Shown piece after piece: positions 27,327 to 35,287 of a DNA stretch of 64,000 nt. The position numbers were made by a program, and so were the translations under genes. This DNA is from G965115915 sp965115915 (GTDB lineage: Bacteria > Pseudomonadota > Gammaproteobacteria > Eutrophobiales > Eutrophobiaceae). Positions within the stretch are counted from its first letter, which is position 1. Every line of letters starts with the position of its first letter. The notes beneath the pieces were generated by a model. That model was not told the origin of the DNA, made no database searches, and was given only the letters and a program-made list of their open reading frames with translations. The DNA lies in assembly GCA_965115915.1 (NCBI GenBank), contig OZ220483.1:1-64000 (forward strand), in the 5' to 3' direction.

Positions 27327-27733
27327 TGGCAGAGGTGTTCGCCACGTCAACCGATAACGTGGGCCTTCATCTGAAGAACATCTATGACGACAGCGAGTTG
27401 CGGTCAGAAGCAACTACCGAGGATTTCTCGGTAGTTCAAACTGAAGGTGGGCGGCGCGTTCGGCGGAGTATCCGCCACTACAATCTTGATGCCATCATTT
27501 CCGTGGGTTACCGGGTCAATTCGAAGCGGGGCGTGCGCTTCCGGCAATGGGCAAGCCGAGTCCTGCGCGAGCATCTGGTGCGTGGCCACACCTTGAACGA
27601 GCAGCGGCTGGCCGAGCGCGGGCTGGACGAGGCCCGCGATACCCTCGACCTGTTGGCACGAACCTTGCGGAACCGTCTCGATGACGCGACACTGAGCCAG
27701 GCCCCGAGCATGTTGCGACGGCGCTTAAACTAA
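27203..27733 (+). CDS. RhuM-family protein, C-terminally truncated
   Basis: A 176-residue RhuM-family protein. It keeps the N-terminal 'VEVRLEGETVWLTQRQMAEV' and the core 'YNLDAIISVGYRVNSKRGVRFRQWA' that define the family, then 'LREHLVRGHTLNEQRLAERG'. Full-length relatives are about twice as long, and some carry a Fic/DOC domain after this point, which is absent here. RhuM proteins occur in pathogenicity and defence islands; their activity is unknown. It may be a truncated remnant or a DNA-binding regulator. First 40 residues are identical to those of the fragment upstream. Confidence 0.6.
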   Translation: MTNETPVTNPGGEIIVYEAPDSELQVEVRLEGETVWLTQRQMAEVFATSTDNVGLHLKNIYDDSELRSEATTEDFSVVQTEGGRRVRRSIRHYNLDAIISVGYRVNSKRGVRFRQWASRVLREHLVRGHTLNEQRLAERGLDEARDTLDLLARTLRNRLDDATLSQAPSMLRRRLN

Positions 27734-27889
27734 AGCTGCGCAAAACCGTAAACGTATGATAGTGTTGGGAATGAACCGCAAGGACAACTTTCCCGTGTCA
27801 GGGTCATCAGCGCAAGTCACATCGCACCAACCTACCGGAACCATTTTGACCAGTTCGCTTCGTCGTATTTGAAATTGGTAGTGAAAGCA

Positions 27890-28666
27890 ATGGTTGCCAA
27901 AGATAAAGAGTATTTGCAGATCGTTTTGGAGGCGATCAGAGTTTGTTCACAATACAAACCGAAGTTCGGACAAGGATCAAAGGGTGGCGGGCTAACGCTT
28001 GAACAATTCCGGGAGTTGTATCAGAGAGATTCGTTCTACAGTTGGTTTGGACTCGACAATCCGATGATGTATGCAGCTCACAAAGCAGCGGGCGGCATGA
28101 CAAGCGTATATCGGCAAATAGGGATCGGGTGCGAAAGGCTGTTTCGTAGAATCGTCAAAGACTCTATGGAACTATCAGAAGAAGATGTTACATGGTCGTA
28201 TCAGGTGACGTTGCCGAGTGGACGGAAGCGAACGCTGTATCTCGATGGGTGTGTTCCCCTTGACAAGATTAGCAGCAGGGTAAAGCGGGACCGTTTCCAC
28301 CAGTGGATGAGAGAATCCGCGAAGATGCTGGATGTTGACGATAAGGTATTTGCGAGCTTGTCGGGAACGATTTTTGAAGTTCGGCAAGGTTACAAGAGTA
28401 AGGATTCAAAGCGACAAAATGCTGATATTGCCAATGCTGCAACGGCATACACCAAAGGGTACTTTCCTTGTGCCGTTATTCTATCTGCGCAGATAGATGG
28501 CGATGTGCTGATGCGCTACCGAGCGGAACAATGGTCTGTGGTGACTGGCATTGTCGGTTCCACAGATCCTTTAATCTCTACCTACGACTTCATGCGGCAG
28601 GTAATTGGCTACGATCTTGCTGCGTTCTTTGAACGCGAACAGTTCAACGCTTCGCGGCGAAATTGA
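27890..28666 (+). CDS. Probable CfrBI-like type II restriction endonuclease
   Basis: A 258-residue protein (from ATG 27890; in-frame TTG 27869 and GTG 27881 are alternatives). Two segments look like what I recall of the CfrBI restriction family: 'MYAAHKAAGGMTSVYRQIG' and 'FEVRQGYKSKDSKRQNADI', the second with a Glu, Lys and Lys-rich spacing suggestive of a nuclease site. It directly precedes a DNA methyltransferase gene by 36 bases on the same strand, the expected pairing. If CfrBI-like, the target would be a six-base CCWWGG-type site, but this is not shown by the sequence. Base composition is AT-richer than core genes. Confidence 0.62.
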   Translation: MVAKDKEYLQIVLEAIRVCSQYKPKFGQGSKGGGLTLEQFRELYQRDSFYSWFGLDNPMMYAAHKAAGGMTSVYRQIGIGCERLFRRIVKDSMELSEEDVTWSYQVTLPSGRKRTLYLDGCVPLDKISSRVKRDRFHQWMRESAKMLDVDDKVFASLSGTIFEVRQGYKSKDSKRQNADIANAATAYTKGYFPCAVILSAQIDGDVLMRYRAEQWSVVTGIVGSTDPLISTYDFMRQVIGYDLAAFFEREQFNASRRN

Positions 28667-28702
28667 CGCCATCTTACACTCGCTACTAGCGTCGGAGGCA
28701 GT

Positions 28703-29941
28703 GTGAACGTCATTGCCAGAGAAAAGCTTCGACAAAGGGCGGACTATACACATAAGTTCAATGCGAACACAGGCCGACATGGCTGGTTGCGGCTAACGCC
28801 CGCATATTCAGTGAAGATAGTAGAAGAACTTATAGCCCGATACGACCGACCGCGGCGCGTGCTGGACCCGTTTTGTGGAACGGCCACAACTGCGCTGAGC
28901 TCTGCGTACCACGGGCACGAAGGTATCACCATAGATGTCAATCCCTTCCTGGTGTGGCTTGGAGGCGTGAAGACCGCAAAATTCTCCGATTCCGTAGTAA
29001 CCGCAACGCGCTGTGCATGTGCACGGGTGATTGATGCGGTTAATCGGGATTCGGTCGAACCAGCCGGAATGCCTCCCATCCACAATATTGAGCGATGGTG
29101 GTGTGCGGAGGCGCTGGCATTTCTGTGTAAGCTGAAGTCCAGTATTGAGGCTGAGAGCGAGAAACAGTCTCCTGAAAGAGACCTTCTGCTAGTGGCGTTT
29201 TGCAGGACACTGATTGGTCTTTCCAATGCCGCGTTTAACCATCAATCAATGTCCTTCAAAGATGATGCTCAATTGAGCATACCGTTTGGTGCAGACATGG
29301 AGCAAAGATTTAGTGAGGACCTGCATTTCGTTTTGGATGGCGCAGAAAATAATCCGAGCGGTACGGGACAGGTTTTATTTGGAGACGCCAGGAATTTGGC
29401 GCAGATAGTCGATGGTCCTTTCGACTTGGTAATTACCTCCCCACCATATGCAAATCGGATGTCGTACATTCGCGAGCTTCGGCCGTATATGTATTGGCTT
29501 GGATTTCTCGACAACGGGCGAGATGCCGGTGAGTTGGATTGGTCGGCAATCGGCGGTACCTGGGGTATCGCGACTAGCAGACTGATCAATTGGGAACAAC
29601 CGAAAGAATCCTTTACACATCCGTTACTCGATGCACCCTTGAACAGAATTTCCCATGATGACAACAAAAATGGAGTGTTGCTCGCAAAGTACATTGCCAA
29701 GTACTTTAACGACATTTGGGAACACATCAATTCGTTAGTGCCTTTGGTTCGGAAGGATGGTGAATTGCACTATATCATTGGCAACTCGACGTTTTACGGG
29801 GTGCTGTTGTCAGTGGAACGACTTTATGCGGCAATGCTTGAAGACGTGGGATTTGAGGATGTCCGGTGTTGTGCGCTTCGGAAACGGAACTCGAAAAAGG
29901 AGTTGTTTGAGTTTGATGTATCTGCCCGATGGCCCGGTTAG
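28703..29941 (+). CDS. Type II DNA methyltransferase (TSPPY)
   Basis: A 412-residue DNA methyltransferase. The AdoMet-binding 'LDPFCGTATTAL' is at about residues 54-65 and the catalytic 'TSPPYANRMSYIRELR' begins at 245, so cofactor before catalytic motif. The TSPPY form suggests N4-cytosine methylation. The C-terminus ('DGELHYIIGNSTFYG') is well conserved for the group. The GTG start has GGAGG four bases upstream (28694-28698). It pairs with the CfrBI-like nuclease just upstream as a restriction-modification system. Confidence 0.86.
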   Translation: MNVIAREKLRQRADYTHKFNANTGRHGWLRLTPAYSVKIVEELIARYDRPRRVLDPFCGTATTALSSAYHGHEGITIDVNPFLVWLGGVKTAKFSDSVVTATRCACARVIDAVNRDSVEPAGMPPIHNIERWWCAEALAFLCKLKSSIEAESEKQSPERDLLLVAFCRTLIGLSNAAFNHQSMSFKDDAQLSIPFGADMEQRFSEDLHFVLDGAENNPSGTGQVLFGDARNLAQIVDGPFDLVITSPPYANRMSYIRELRPYMYWLGFLDNGRDAGELDWSAIGGTWGIATSRLINWEQPKESFTHPLLDAPLNRISHDDNKNGVLLAKYIAKYFNDIWEHINSLVPLVRKDGELHYIIGNSTFYGVLLSVERLYAAMLEDVGFEDVRCCALRKRNSKKELFEFDVSARWPG

Positions 29942-30222
29942 ACGGGTGATCCAGGATCGTCGCATGAAGTTGTTTTCAAGATAGCCGACATTAGCGTTTG
30001 TGACATTCACTGTAGACGCATCCCACGGCTGTGCCAAACCGTCAGAGCGGGGCAGGCGATACTCAACAACAGCGTTTACAATGGAATACTCATTCGATCA
30101 GGGGTCCAATGCAATTTCACCGCCAAAGAACTCTCGAATAGCATTTACACACGTTGGTGGCGTGTACCAGTGCTGGCTGACAGGCTCCGTATTGTTTCGA
30201 CCCGCAGTGCGCCGGGCAGCCA

Positions 30223-31149
30223 TCAGGACGGTGTGACGCCGACACTCAGCATCCCGGCCTGCAGCAGTTCAAGAAACCCGCTCTCCACGCCACTCAGGAC
30301 GGTCTCCGGCGCCCCGGACTGACGCATACCGGAGAGCATCTGCCGCACGCTCATGGTACCGTCCACATGCTCGAACAGGCTGGCAAAACCGACGCTCAGC
30401 TCCATGGTCCGATGCCGTATCCGGGGGCCTGTCTGCATGGTGCGCCCGGGCTCTATGGATGCCCGGGTCACCAGCAGTCGAGGGTCTTCGTTGGCGAAGG
30501 CCTGGTCCAGCTTCGGGGCCTGTTTGCGCAGCGTGTGCCAGAGGCGGTCTGCGGGCTCGGGGCAGAGTCGCTGTTTCGCCTCGGCGTAGGGCATCGGGAT
30601 CAGACAGGCGCTGACGAAGGCGGCAGAGCGGATGGGCAGGTCGATCCAGTTCTCTGCCACGCTACGCACCGCGTGATCTGGCGCGGGCTCCCCGTCCCAA
30701 TGCCGCCGACAGTTCGCCGCTGTCCAGTTCATGCCGAGTTCGGCGCCCACCAGCGCCTTGCCGAACAGCCGGAATTCTGGCCGTTCCACCGGCAGTTCGT
30801 CCAGTCTGGCCAGCAGCAGCCTGCCAAGCCGGGAGGCCCGCTCCGCCTCCTGTAGTCGTATCAGTTCCGGGTTGATGCAGTCGAACAATGTCGCTCGGCC
30901 ACCCTCCAGCGCGCAGAAAATACTGAAGCCGGTCGGGTAATGGCGGCACAGGCGCGACAGGATCAGGTCTGTGCGCAGCTTTGCGTCCAGTTCCAGCGCG
31001 GGTGGCCGGATGGTGTGGAAATCCGCCCGTTCCGCTGCCTCCAATTGATAAGAAGCCATCGCGGTGTCCGGGTCCTGGCAGAAAGACCGGCGTTTTTCTC
31101 GATCGAACAGCAGATCGAACAACAGACGTTCCTGTTCGTGGAAACTCAC
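30223..31149 (-). CDS. Partner protein of DUF692 (MNIO) enzyme
   Basis: A 308-residue protein of unknown function. The C-terminal 90 residues ('LSVGFASLFEHVDGTMSVRQ' and 'GFLELLQAGMLSVG') look like a PqqD/RRE-type winged helix, the domain that binds precursor peptides in RiPP pathways. The N-terminus ('LLFDLLFDREKRRSFCQDPD') is helical and unassigned. The start overlaps the stop of the DUF692 gene by four bases, so the two are made together. MNIO enzymes usually work with such partner proteins. The RRE call is by eye and needs confirmation. Confidence 0.5.
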   Translation of the reverse strand: MSFHEQERLLFDLLFDREKRRSFCQDPDTAMASYQLEAAERADFHTIRPPALELDAKLRTDLILSRLCRHYPTGFSIFCALEGGRATLFDCINPELIRLQEAERASRLGRLLLARLDELPVERPEFRLFGKALVGAELGMNWTAANCRRHWDGEPAPDHAVRSVAENWIDLPIRSAAFVSACLIPMPYAEAKQRLCPEPADRLWHTLRKQAPKLDQAFANEDPRLLVTRASIEPGRTMQTGPRIRHRTMELSVGFASLFEHVDGTMSVRQMLSGMRQSGAPETVLSGVESGFLELLQAGMLSVGVTPS

Positions 31150-32027
31150 GCCGATTCCGCCAGGCTGCGGCTGGCGCTATGGCGCCGTACCGTTTGCCGC
31201 AGTCGCTCGAGAGTGCGCATCACGCTATCCTCCGCCACGCCCTCGCATTCGAAGCACAACGCCTTGACCGCGGGCAGCAGCGGCAGCAGGGTTTCCAGCA
31301 TCTGCCAGGTCTGTGGCAGGACCGGTTCCTCATGGGCATCGATGTAGATGGGTCCGTCGCCACCCTGCCGGATGCGTCCCCCGGCGACATGCACCTCGAT
31401 CACCCGTTCACAGGGCAGCGCCTCAAGCTGGTCCAGCACGTGGCCGTTGCTGGCCATCTCCCAGGATACCAGGTGCCCCATGTCCAGCAGGATGGCACAG
31501 CCGGTCTCGTGGGCCAGTTCCCCGAAGAAGCGAAACAATGGCATCGAACCGGCCACGAAGCACACGGGTGGCGGCTCAACAGCCACCGGTACCGGCATGC
31601 TCGCCTGTACCTCGCGTACCCGCTGTGTTGCCAGTTGTAGCGAGGCGGCATTGAATAATGGCGGGATGAAATAGCCGAGTTGCGTGGAATAGCCCTGCTC
31701 CTCTCCCCAGAAGCAGTAGGCACAATCCTGTGCGAACCAGGCGGAACCGACCCGTTCGATGTGTCTTGCCGTCGCCTGTAGCCAGGCTGCGTTATTCGGC
31801 CAGGACCCGCAGAAGTTGATATGTGAAGGATGGTACAGCACCGGGGCCCCCGCCTGCTGTATGCGTTCTATCTCTTCCAGCACCTGTTCCACATCCACCA
31901 GGCCTGCATACTCGACGAAGGCCGGTCCGTTGTCGTTTTGCACCAGGCGTACCGGGTCCGGCTCGGCACTCAGGCTGAGGCTGGCGCCGATGCCAAGGGT
32001 GGGTAGCTGTTCCAGGGGTGTCGGCAT
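31146..32027 (-). CDS. DUF692 family multinuclear non-haem iron oxidase (MNIO)
   Basis: A 293-residue protein of the DUF692/UPF0276 (MNIO) family, TIM-barrel enzymes that use two or three iron ions to modify peptides. Seen: 'YHPSHINFCG' (about residue 65), 'VAVEPPPVCF', 'GCAILLDMGHLVSWEM', 'VIEVHVAGGRIRQGG' and 'YIDAHEEPVLPQTWQML', which provide the expected His, Asp and Glu ligands. The sequence is a divergent branch, lacking the usual 'HSENY' opening. Family members convert cysteine-containing peptides to oxazolone/thioamide or thiooxazole groups. No obvious precursor peptide gene was found nearby. Confidence 0.75.
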   Translation of the reverse strand: MPTPLEQLPTLGIGASLSLSAEPDPVRLVQNDNGPAFVEYAGLVDVEQVLEEIERIQQAGAPVLYHPSHINFCGSWPNNAAWLQATARHIERVGSAWFAQDCAYCFWGEEQGYSTQLGYFIPPLFNAASLQLATQRVREVQASMPVPVAVEPPPVCFVAGSMPLFRFFGELAHETGCAILLDMGHLVSWEMASNGHVLDQLEALPCERVIEVHVAGGRIRQGGDGPIYIDAHEEPVLPQTWQMLETLLPLLPAVKALCFECEGVAEDSVMRTLERLRQTVRRHSASRSLAESA

Positions 32028-32368
32028 GGCTGAGGTTCAGGCGAGTTGTGCGGTACCGCGCCGATTTACGCGGCTTTGCTGTCAGTACCGATGGAATAAT
32101 GATACCATGAAGCGTCAGGCCCCTACGCTTGCCGAGGCGACCGCTTCATTGAAGATCAGAGAGGAATAATGTACCGAATGCGGAAGATTTTTTTGTGCCG
32201 TGCCGTGTCTGCGCTGCGCGGGCACACGGGGGCTGCCTTTATGTTGCTGGACCGGGGGGAACGGAATGCCGCCGCGCTGCGCCGGCAGCGCCGGGCGGTA
32301 CTGACCGCGGCTTTGGCACACACCGACGCGGCCACACAAGGTTTGCGCCAGCCACGCTGAGGGATGGC
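32028..32368. other. Intergenic stretch with two overlapping small frames
   Basis: About 340 bases between the MNIO start and the end of the rhodanese gene. On the minus strand I see no peptide-coding frame longer than about ten residues. On the plus strand a 20-codon frame (32107-32169) overlaps by TAATG a 63-codon frame (32169-32360), which has a GAGGAA Shine-Dalgarno-like sequence. The 63-residue product is Arg/Ala-rich and unrecognised, so I do not call it a gene. Confidence 0.3.
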
Positions 32369-32731
32369 TTATTCGGCGTTTACTCCAAAGGTGGCGAGCA
32401 GTTCGGAAAAGTCGGCATCCGCCACATGTACGTTGGAATAGCCCATGGTCTGCAGGGTGTGAGCGGACAGCGAGGCACGGCCACCTGCGCCGCAATGTAC
32501 CAGGATCGGCCGGTCCGGATCGGGGCAGGCCTCGCCGATGCGCATTTCCAGCAGTCCACGCGGGATATTGATGGTGTCCGGCAGACTGCTGCGTTCATGT
32601 TCGTGGGGTTCGCGCACATCAATGATCAGCACATCCGCATGCTGCTTGCAGTATTGCTGCACGCCGGCGGCGTCAAGACAGTCACAGTGCGCCTTTGCGG
32701 CGGCTATCATCTCGTTGGCATTCAGTATCAT
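32369..32731 (-). CDS. Rhodanese-domain sulfurtransferase
   Basis: A 120-residue single-domain rhodanese. It has 'VLIIDVREPHEHERSSLPD' (the Asp-Val-Arg-Glu entry), the active-site loop with the catalytic cysteine in 'ILVHCGAGGRASLSAHTLQ', and 'GYSNVHVADADFSELLATFG' at the end. Residues after the cysteine (GAGGRA) are those of small GlpE-like sulfurtransferases. It transfers sulfane sulfur to thiols; its physiological acceptor is unknown. The start at 32731 is chosen because 40 upstream codons of the open frame lack family resemblance. Confidence 0.85.
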   Translation of the reverse strand: MILNANEMIAAAKAHCDCLDAAGVQQYCKQHADVLIIDVREPHEHERSSLPDTINIPRGLLEMRIGEACPDPDRPILVHCGAGGRASLSAHTLQTMGYSNVHVADADFSELLATFGVNAE

Positions 32732-32898
32732 AATGAAGTTCCGGGTTAAGTGTTGGCACAGGTGGCGCATTGTAAACCGGATGTGCGTACAAGTCACGTT
32801 CCGGTGCGGCGCGGTCCCGGCACCCGGGGACCCGGTCCATGCCTGTGCCATCCGCTGGGGTAGCGGCTAGCCTTGCCTATCGGTTCTGCTGGAACGAT

Positions 32899-32920
32899 GG
32901 GGATGACAACCGTTGGTCAC
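32899..32920 (+). repeat. Degenerate left terminal inverted repeat of the relic
   Basis: The sequence begins GGGGAT and ends GTCAC; it matches the left end of the intact element at 15 of 22 positions. The same eight-base gap to a TTGAC -35 box (32929-32934 here, 60518-60523 in the intact copy) supports common origin. Confidence 0.55.
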
Positions 32921-32965
32921 ATTTTCCCTTGACGCTGGGCACCGGAGTGATTACCTTCAAGTCAC

Positions 32966-33355
32966 ATGACAAAGGCAAGGCAATATGCAAAGCATCCGGA
33001 AACCCTACCGCAAGAGTCTCTGCTGCTTCAGGTCGCGTACATGTTTCCGAGCAATGAGGTGGCGCAGGAACGGCTCGAGAAGCTGTACTGGCCGGGAGGC
33101 TTTTCCCCGTACTGTGGTCCCTTCAACGTCCAGTGCAACATCAAGCACAAATCCCGGGCCCGTCGCTGCCGGGATTGCCTGAACGAACCGATGTTCACTG
33201 TCCGCGTCGCCGAATTTTTCCATCGGAACAATGTTTGTGAGCAGGATACAAGCAACCGGATGCGGTGGGGAGTCATGCGTCAGATGGTCGGGAAGTGCAT
33301 TAAGTACGCTGAACTGATCGCTTACCATGGCTTGGCGCCGGGGGCAAGGACTTGA
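32966..33355 (+). pseudogene. IS1595-family transposase with large internal deletion
   Basis: A 129-residue frame that retains both ends of an IS1595 transposase and lacks the middle. Residues 1-81 match the N-terminus including the second zinc-ribbon cysteine pair ('RRCRDC'); the first pair is degraded ('SPYCGPFNVQC'). Residue 82 on ('AEFFHRNNVCEQDT' to 'LIAYHGLAPGART') matches the extreme C-terminus. About 200 residues holding both catalytic aspartates are gone without loss of frame. The final residues overlap the start codon of the methyltransferase, as in the intact element at 61555. It cannot catalyse transposition. In-frame retention could reflect selection for translation of downstream genes. 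Confidence 0.8.
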
Positions 33356-34224
33356 GCCTCGCCGAGACGTTTCCGGTTTCTCGCGTTCCCGTTGTCAACG
33401 TCGCCACAGTCCCGCAGAGAAGCCCACTACGCTATCCTGGCGGCAAGACATGGCTGATACCGCATATTCGTGAGTGGCTGAGGCAATCGCGCCCAGAGCT
33501 TCTGATTGAACCGTTTGCCGGCGGCGGGATAGTGTCCCTTACGGCTGTCATGGAGAACTTGACCGATAACGCCGTGATGATCGAGATCGACAGGGACGTT
33601 GCGGCGTTCTGGCGGTCTGCACTCGAAAGCGGTGCCACGCTGCAAGACTGGATATTGCAATTCGAGCCGACGATAGATCGACTCAGGGCGATCGAGCAAT
33701 CTTTGCCGTCGTGCGTCACCGAACACGGTTTTAGAACGCTGGTGTTGAATCGTACGCGGAGAGGCGGCGTGTTGGCGCGCGGGGCGTCGTTCTGCAAAAA
33801 CGGGGAGAATGGCAAAGGTGTGCTCTCTCGTTGGTATCCAAAGACACTGGTGACGCGGTTGGCCGCGATCCAGAGCTACCAGGATCGCATTGCCTTTATT
33901 GAGGGCGACGGAATGAAGCTCTTGCCGATGCTGTTACGCGGATGGGGGGGTGATGCAGCAGTGTTTCTTGATCCGCCCTATACAGCGAAGGGTGGCAAGA
34001 GAGCCGGATCACGGTTGTACGAGCATTCCCAAATTGAACATGAAAGGCTGTTTGACATGTTGGCGGAGTCGGATAGCAATTTCCTCATGACCTATGATGC
34101 GGCACCGGAGATTGTCGAGCTTGTCGGCAAGCATGGATTTTCGGCTGTCAGCCTGTCCATGAAGAACGGGCATCATAACCACTTGCCGGAACTGGTCATC
34201 ACGCCCAAGCCGTTATTTGCATGA
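33352..34224 (+). CDS. D12-class N6-adenine DNA methyltransferase
   Basis: A 290-residue Dam-type adenine methyltransferase. It has 'LRYPGGKTWLIPHI' (motif X, about residue 27), 'LIEPFAGGGIVSLTAV' (AdoMet site, about residue 51), and the catalytic DPPY at residues 207-210 in 'VFLDPPYTAKGGKRAG'. The start is TTG at 33352, overlapping the TGA of the transposase relic, so translation is coupled to the relic. Its stop overlaps the ATG of the NotI-like nuclease. The pair forms a restriction-modification unit carried by the relic element. The methyltransferase looks intact. Confidence 0.87.
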   Translation: MSLAETFPVSRVPVVNVATVPQRSPLRYPGGKTWLIPHIREWLRQSRPELLIEPFAGGGIVSLTAVMENLTDNAVMIEIDRDVAAFWRSALESGATLQDWILQFEPTIDRLRAIEQSLPSCVTEHGFRTLVLNRTRRGGVLARGASFCKNGENGKGVLSRWYPKTLVTRLAAIQSYQDRIAFIEGDGMKLLPMLLRGWGGDAAVFLDPPYTAKGGKRAGSRLYEHSQIEHERLFDMLAESDSNFLMTYDAAPEIVELVGKHGFSAVSLSMKNGHHNHLPELVITPKPLFA

Positions 34225-35063
34225 CATCCGGTTGTGGCATAGCCGAATGGTTTGGGCTGCCGTTCGACAGCCTGTCTCCTGAACATCGGCAGGAACTGGC
34301 TCGGGCGGCACTGAAACTTGTGCCCGACATGCCAGGGTGCCCGTTTCAGTCGGGCGAGCCGTGCACGAAGACCGGTGGTGTATGCTCCATGAAATTGGGT
34401 CAGGCTGCGCCGTTCATCGTGTGTCCCCGGCGGTTCCAGGAGCGTGATCTTTTGTTGGTTTGGCTTGCCGGGATCGTCGGATTTTCAGAAGTCCATGTTG
34501 CTGCCGAGGTGCCGTTCATGTACTCGCCGGACACGAAACGCGAAGCCGGACGCATTGACCTTGTGATCGCAAAGGATGGTGATGCGACATCGTGGGTTGG
34601 TCTGGAAATTCAAGCTGTCTACTTCTCTGGCAAGGGGATGCGATCGGATTTTGAGATGCTGCTTGGCAACGCGGACGAAACTTCACCACCGCCCACAAGG
34701 CACCGTAGGCCCGATTGGAGATCGTCAAGTGCCAAGCGGCTGATGCCACAATTGCAGGTCAAGGTTCCTACCCTGCGAAGATGGGGCACCAAGTTGGCGG
34801 TAGCCGTTGACCTGCCATTCTTCGAAGCCATAGGCGGGGCCTCGGAATCTCCATCGCACGATTTGAACGATGGTGACATCGTTTGGCTTGTGCCGCGTAT
34901 CAATGCAGACTATCAGCTTGTGGAGCATCACTGGGAAGTGTTGTCGCTGGAAGCATCCAGTGACAAGCTACTGTCCGCTGAGACCCTCAAGCGCCAGGAG
35001 TTTGAGACGGCACTGCGAACCAAGCTGAGATTGATTCAGTTACCAGGGGAGAAGCCGGTATGA
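34221..35063 (+). CDS. NotI-family type II restriction endonuclease (second copy)
   Basis: A 280-residue nuclease related to NotI. Four cysteines at 40, 48, 55 and 68 give the metal-binding fold; the nuclease site shows D113 ('RIDLVIA'), then E129 and Q131 ('GLEIQAV'), matching the Asp, Glu-X-Gln pattern of NotI. It differs considerably from the NotI-like nuclease at 4026-4901, so it need not recognise the same site. Its methyltransferase is adenine-specific, whereas the first one is likely N4-cytosine-specific. Start ATG 34221 overlaps the methyltransferase stop. Confidence 0.8.
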   Translation: MTSGCGIAEWFGLPFDSLSPEHRQELARAALKLVPDMPGCPFQSGEPCTKTGGVCSMKLGQAAPFIVCPRRFQERDLLLVWLAGIVGFSEVHVAAEVPFMYSPDTKREAGRIDLVIAKDGDATSWVGLEIQAVYFSGKGMRSDFEMLLGNADETSPPPTRHRRPDWRSSSAKRLMPQLQVKVPTLRRWGTKLAVAVDLPFFEAIGGASESPSHDLNDGDIVWLVPRINADYQLVEHHWEVLSLEASSDKLLSAETLKRQEFETALRTKLRLIQLPGEKPV

Positions 35064-35287
35064 TTGACACACCGACCAAAGTCAGCCTGAAGGAACCCGT
35101 CGTGAAGGCGGATGCTTGCCGGTTCGGCAAGGCAGAGAAGGAAGATTTGATATGCCGAGATGGTCGCCGGATGGCGGGCGCGAGGGGTTCATGTGCCTGT
35201 TCATTTTTGGAAAAATCCTGGCAGGGCGAAGCACTTTGCATGTTAATCGGAGTTGGACCACCGGCAAGGGTCTGGACGCAGATGTGA
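35060..35287 (+). CDS. Small unrecognised ORF after the NotI-like gene
   Basis: A 75-residue frame beginning with an ATG that overlaps the nuclease stop (ATGA), as the 57-residue gene does in the intact element. It has no recognisable motif and is not clearly homologous to that gene. It stops on top of the hemE start. It may be a decayed element gene or a chance frame. Confidence 0.3.
   Translation: MIDTPTKVSLKEPVVKADACRFGKAEKEDLICRDGRRMAGARGSCACSFLEKSWQGEALCMLIGVGPPARVWTQM

Larger units (their letters stand above)
32899..35063 (+). mobile_element. Decayed IS1595-family element carrying restriction-modification genes
   Basis: A relic of the same kind of element as 60488-63077. It has a left inverted-repeat-like end (32899-32920, 15 of 22 matches to the intact element's end), an internally deleted transposase gene, a D12-class methyltransferase gene and a NotI-like nuclease gene, each overlapping the next. 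The right end is not clearly preserved. A weak candidate (13 of 23 matches) is at 35283-35305, overlapping the hemE start, and may be chance. So the element probably cannot move. Confidence 0.65.

Noticed and set aside
32169..32360. 63-codon plus-strand frame as a possible MNIO precursor
   Set aside because: It diverges from the enzyme genes, has one cysteine, and is Arg/Ala-rich; not like known precursors.
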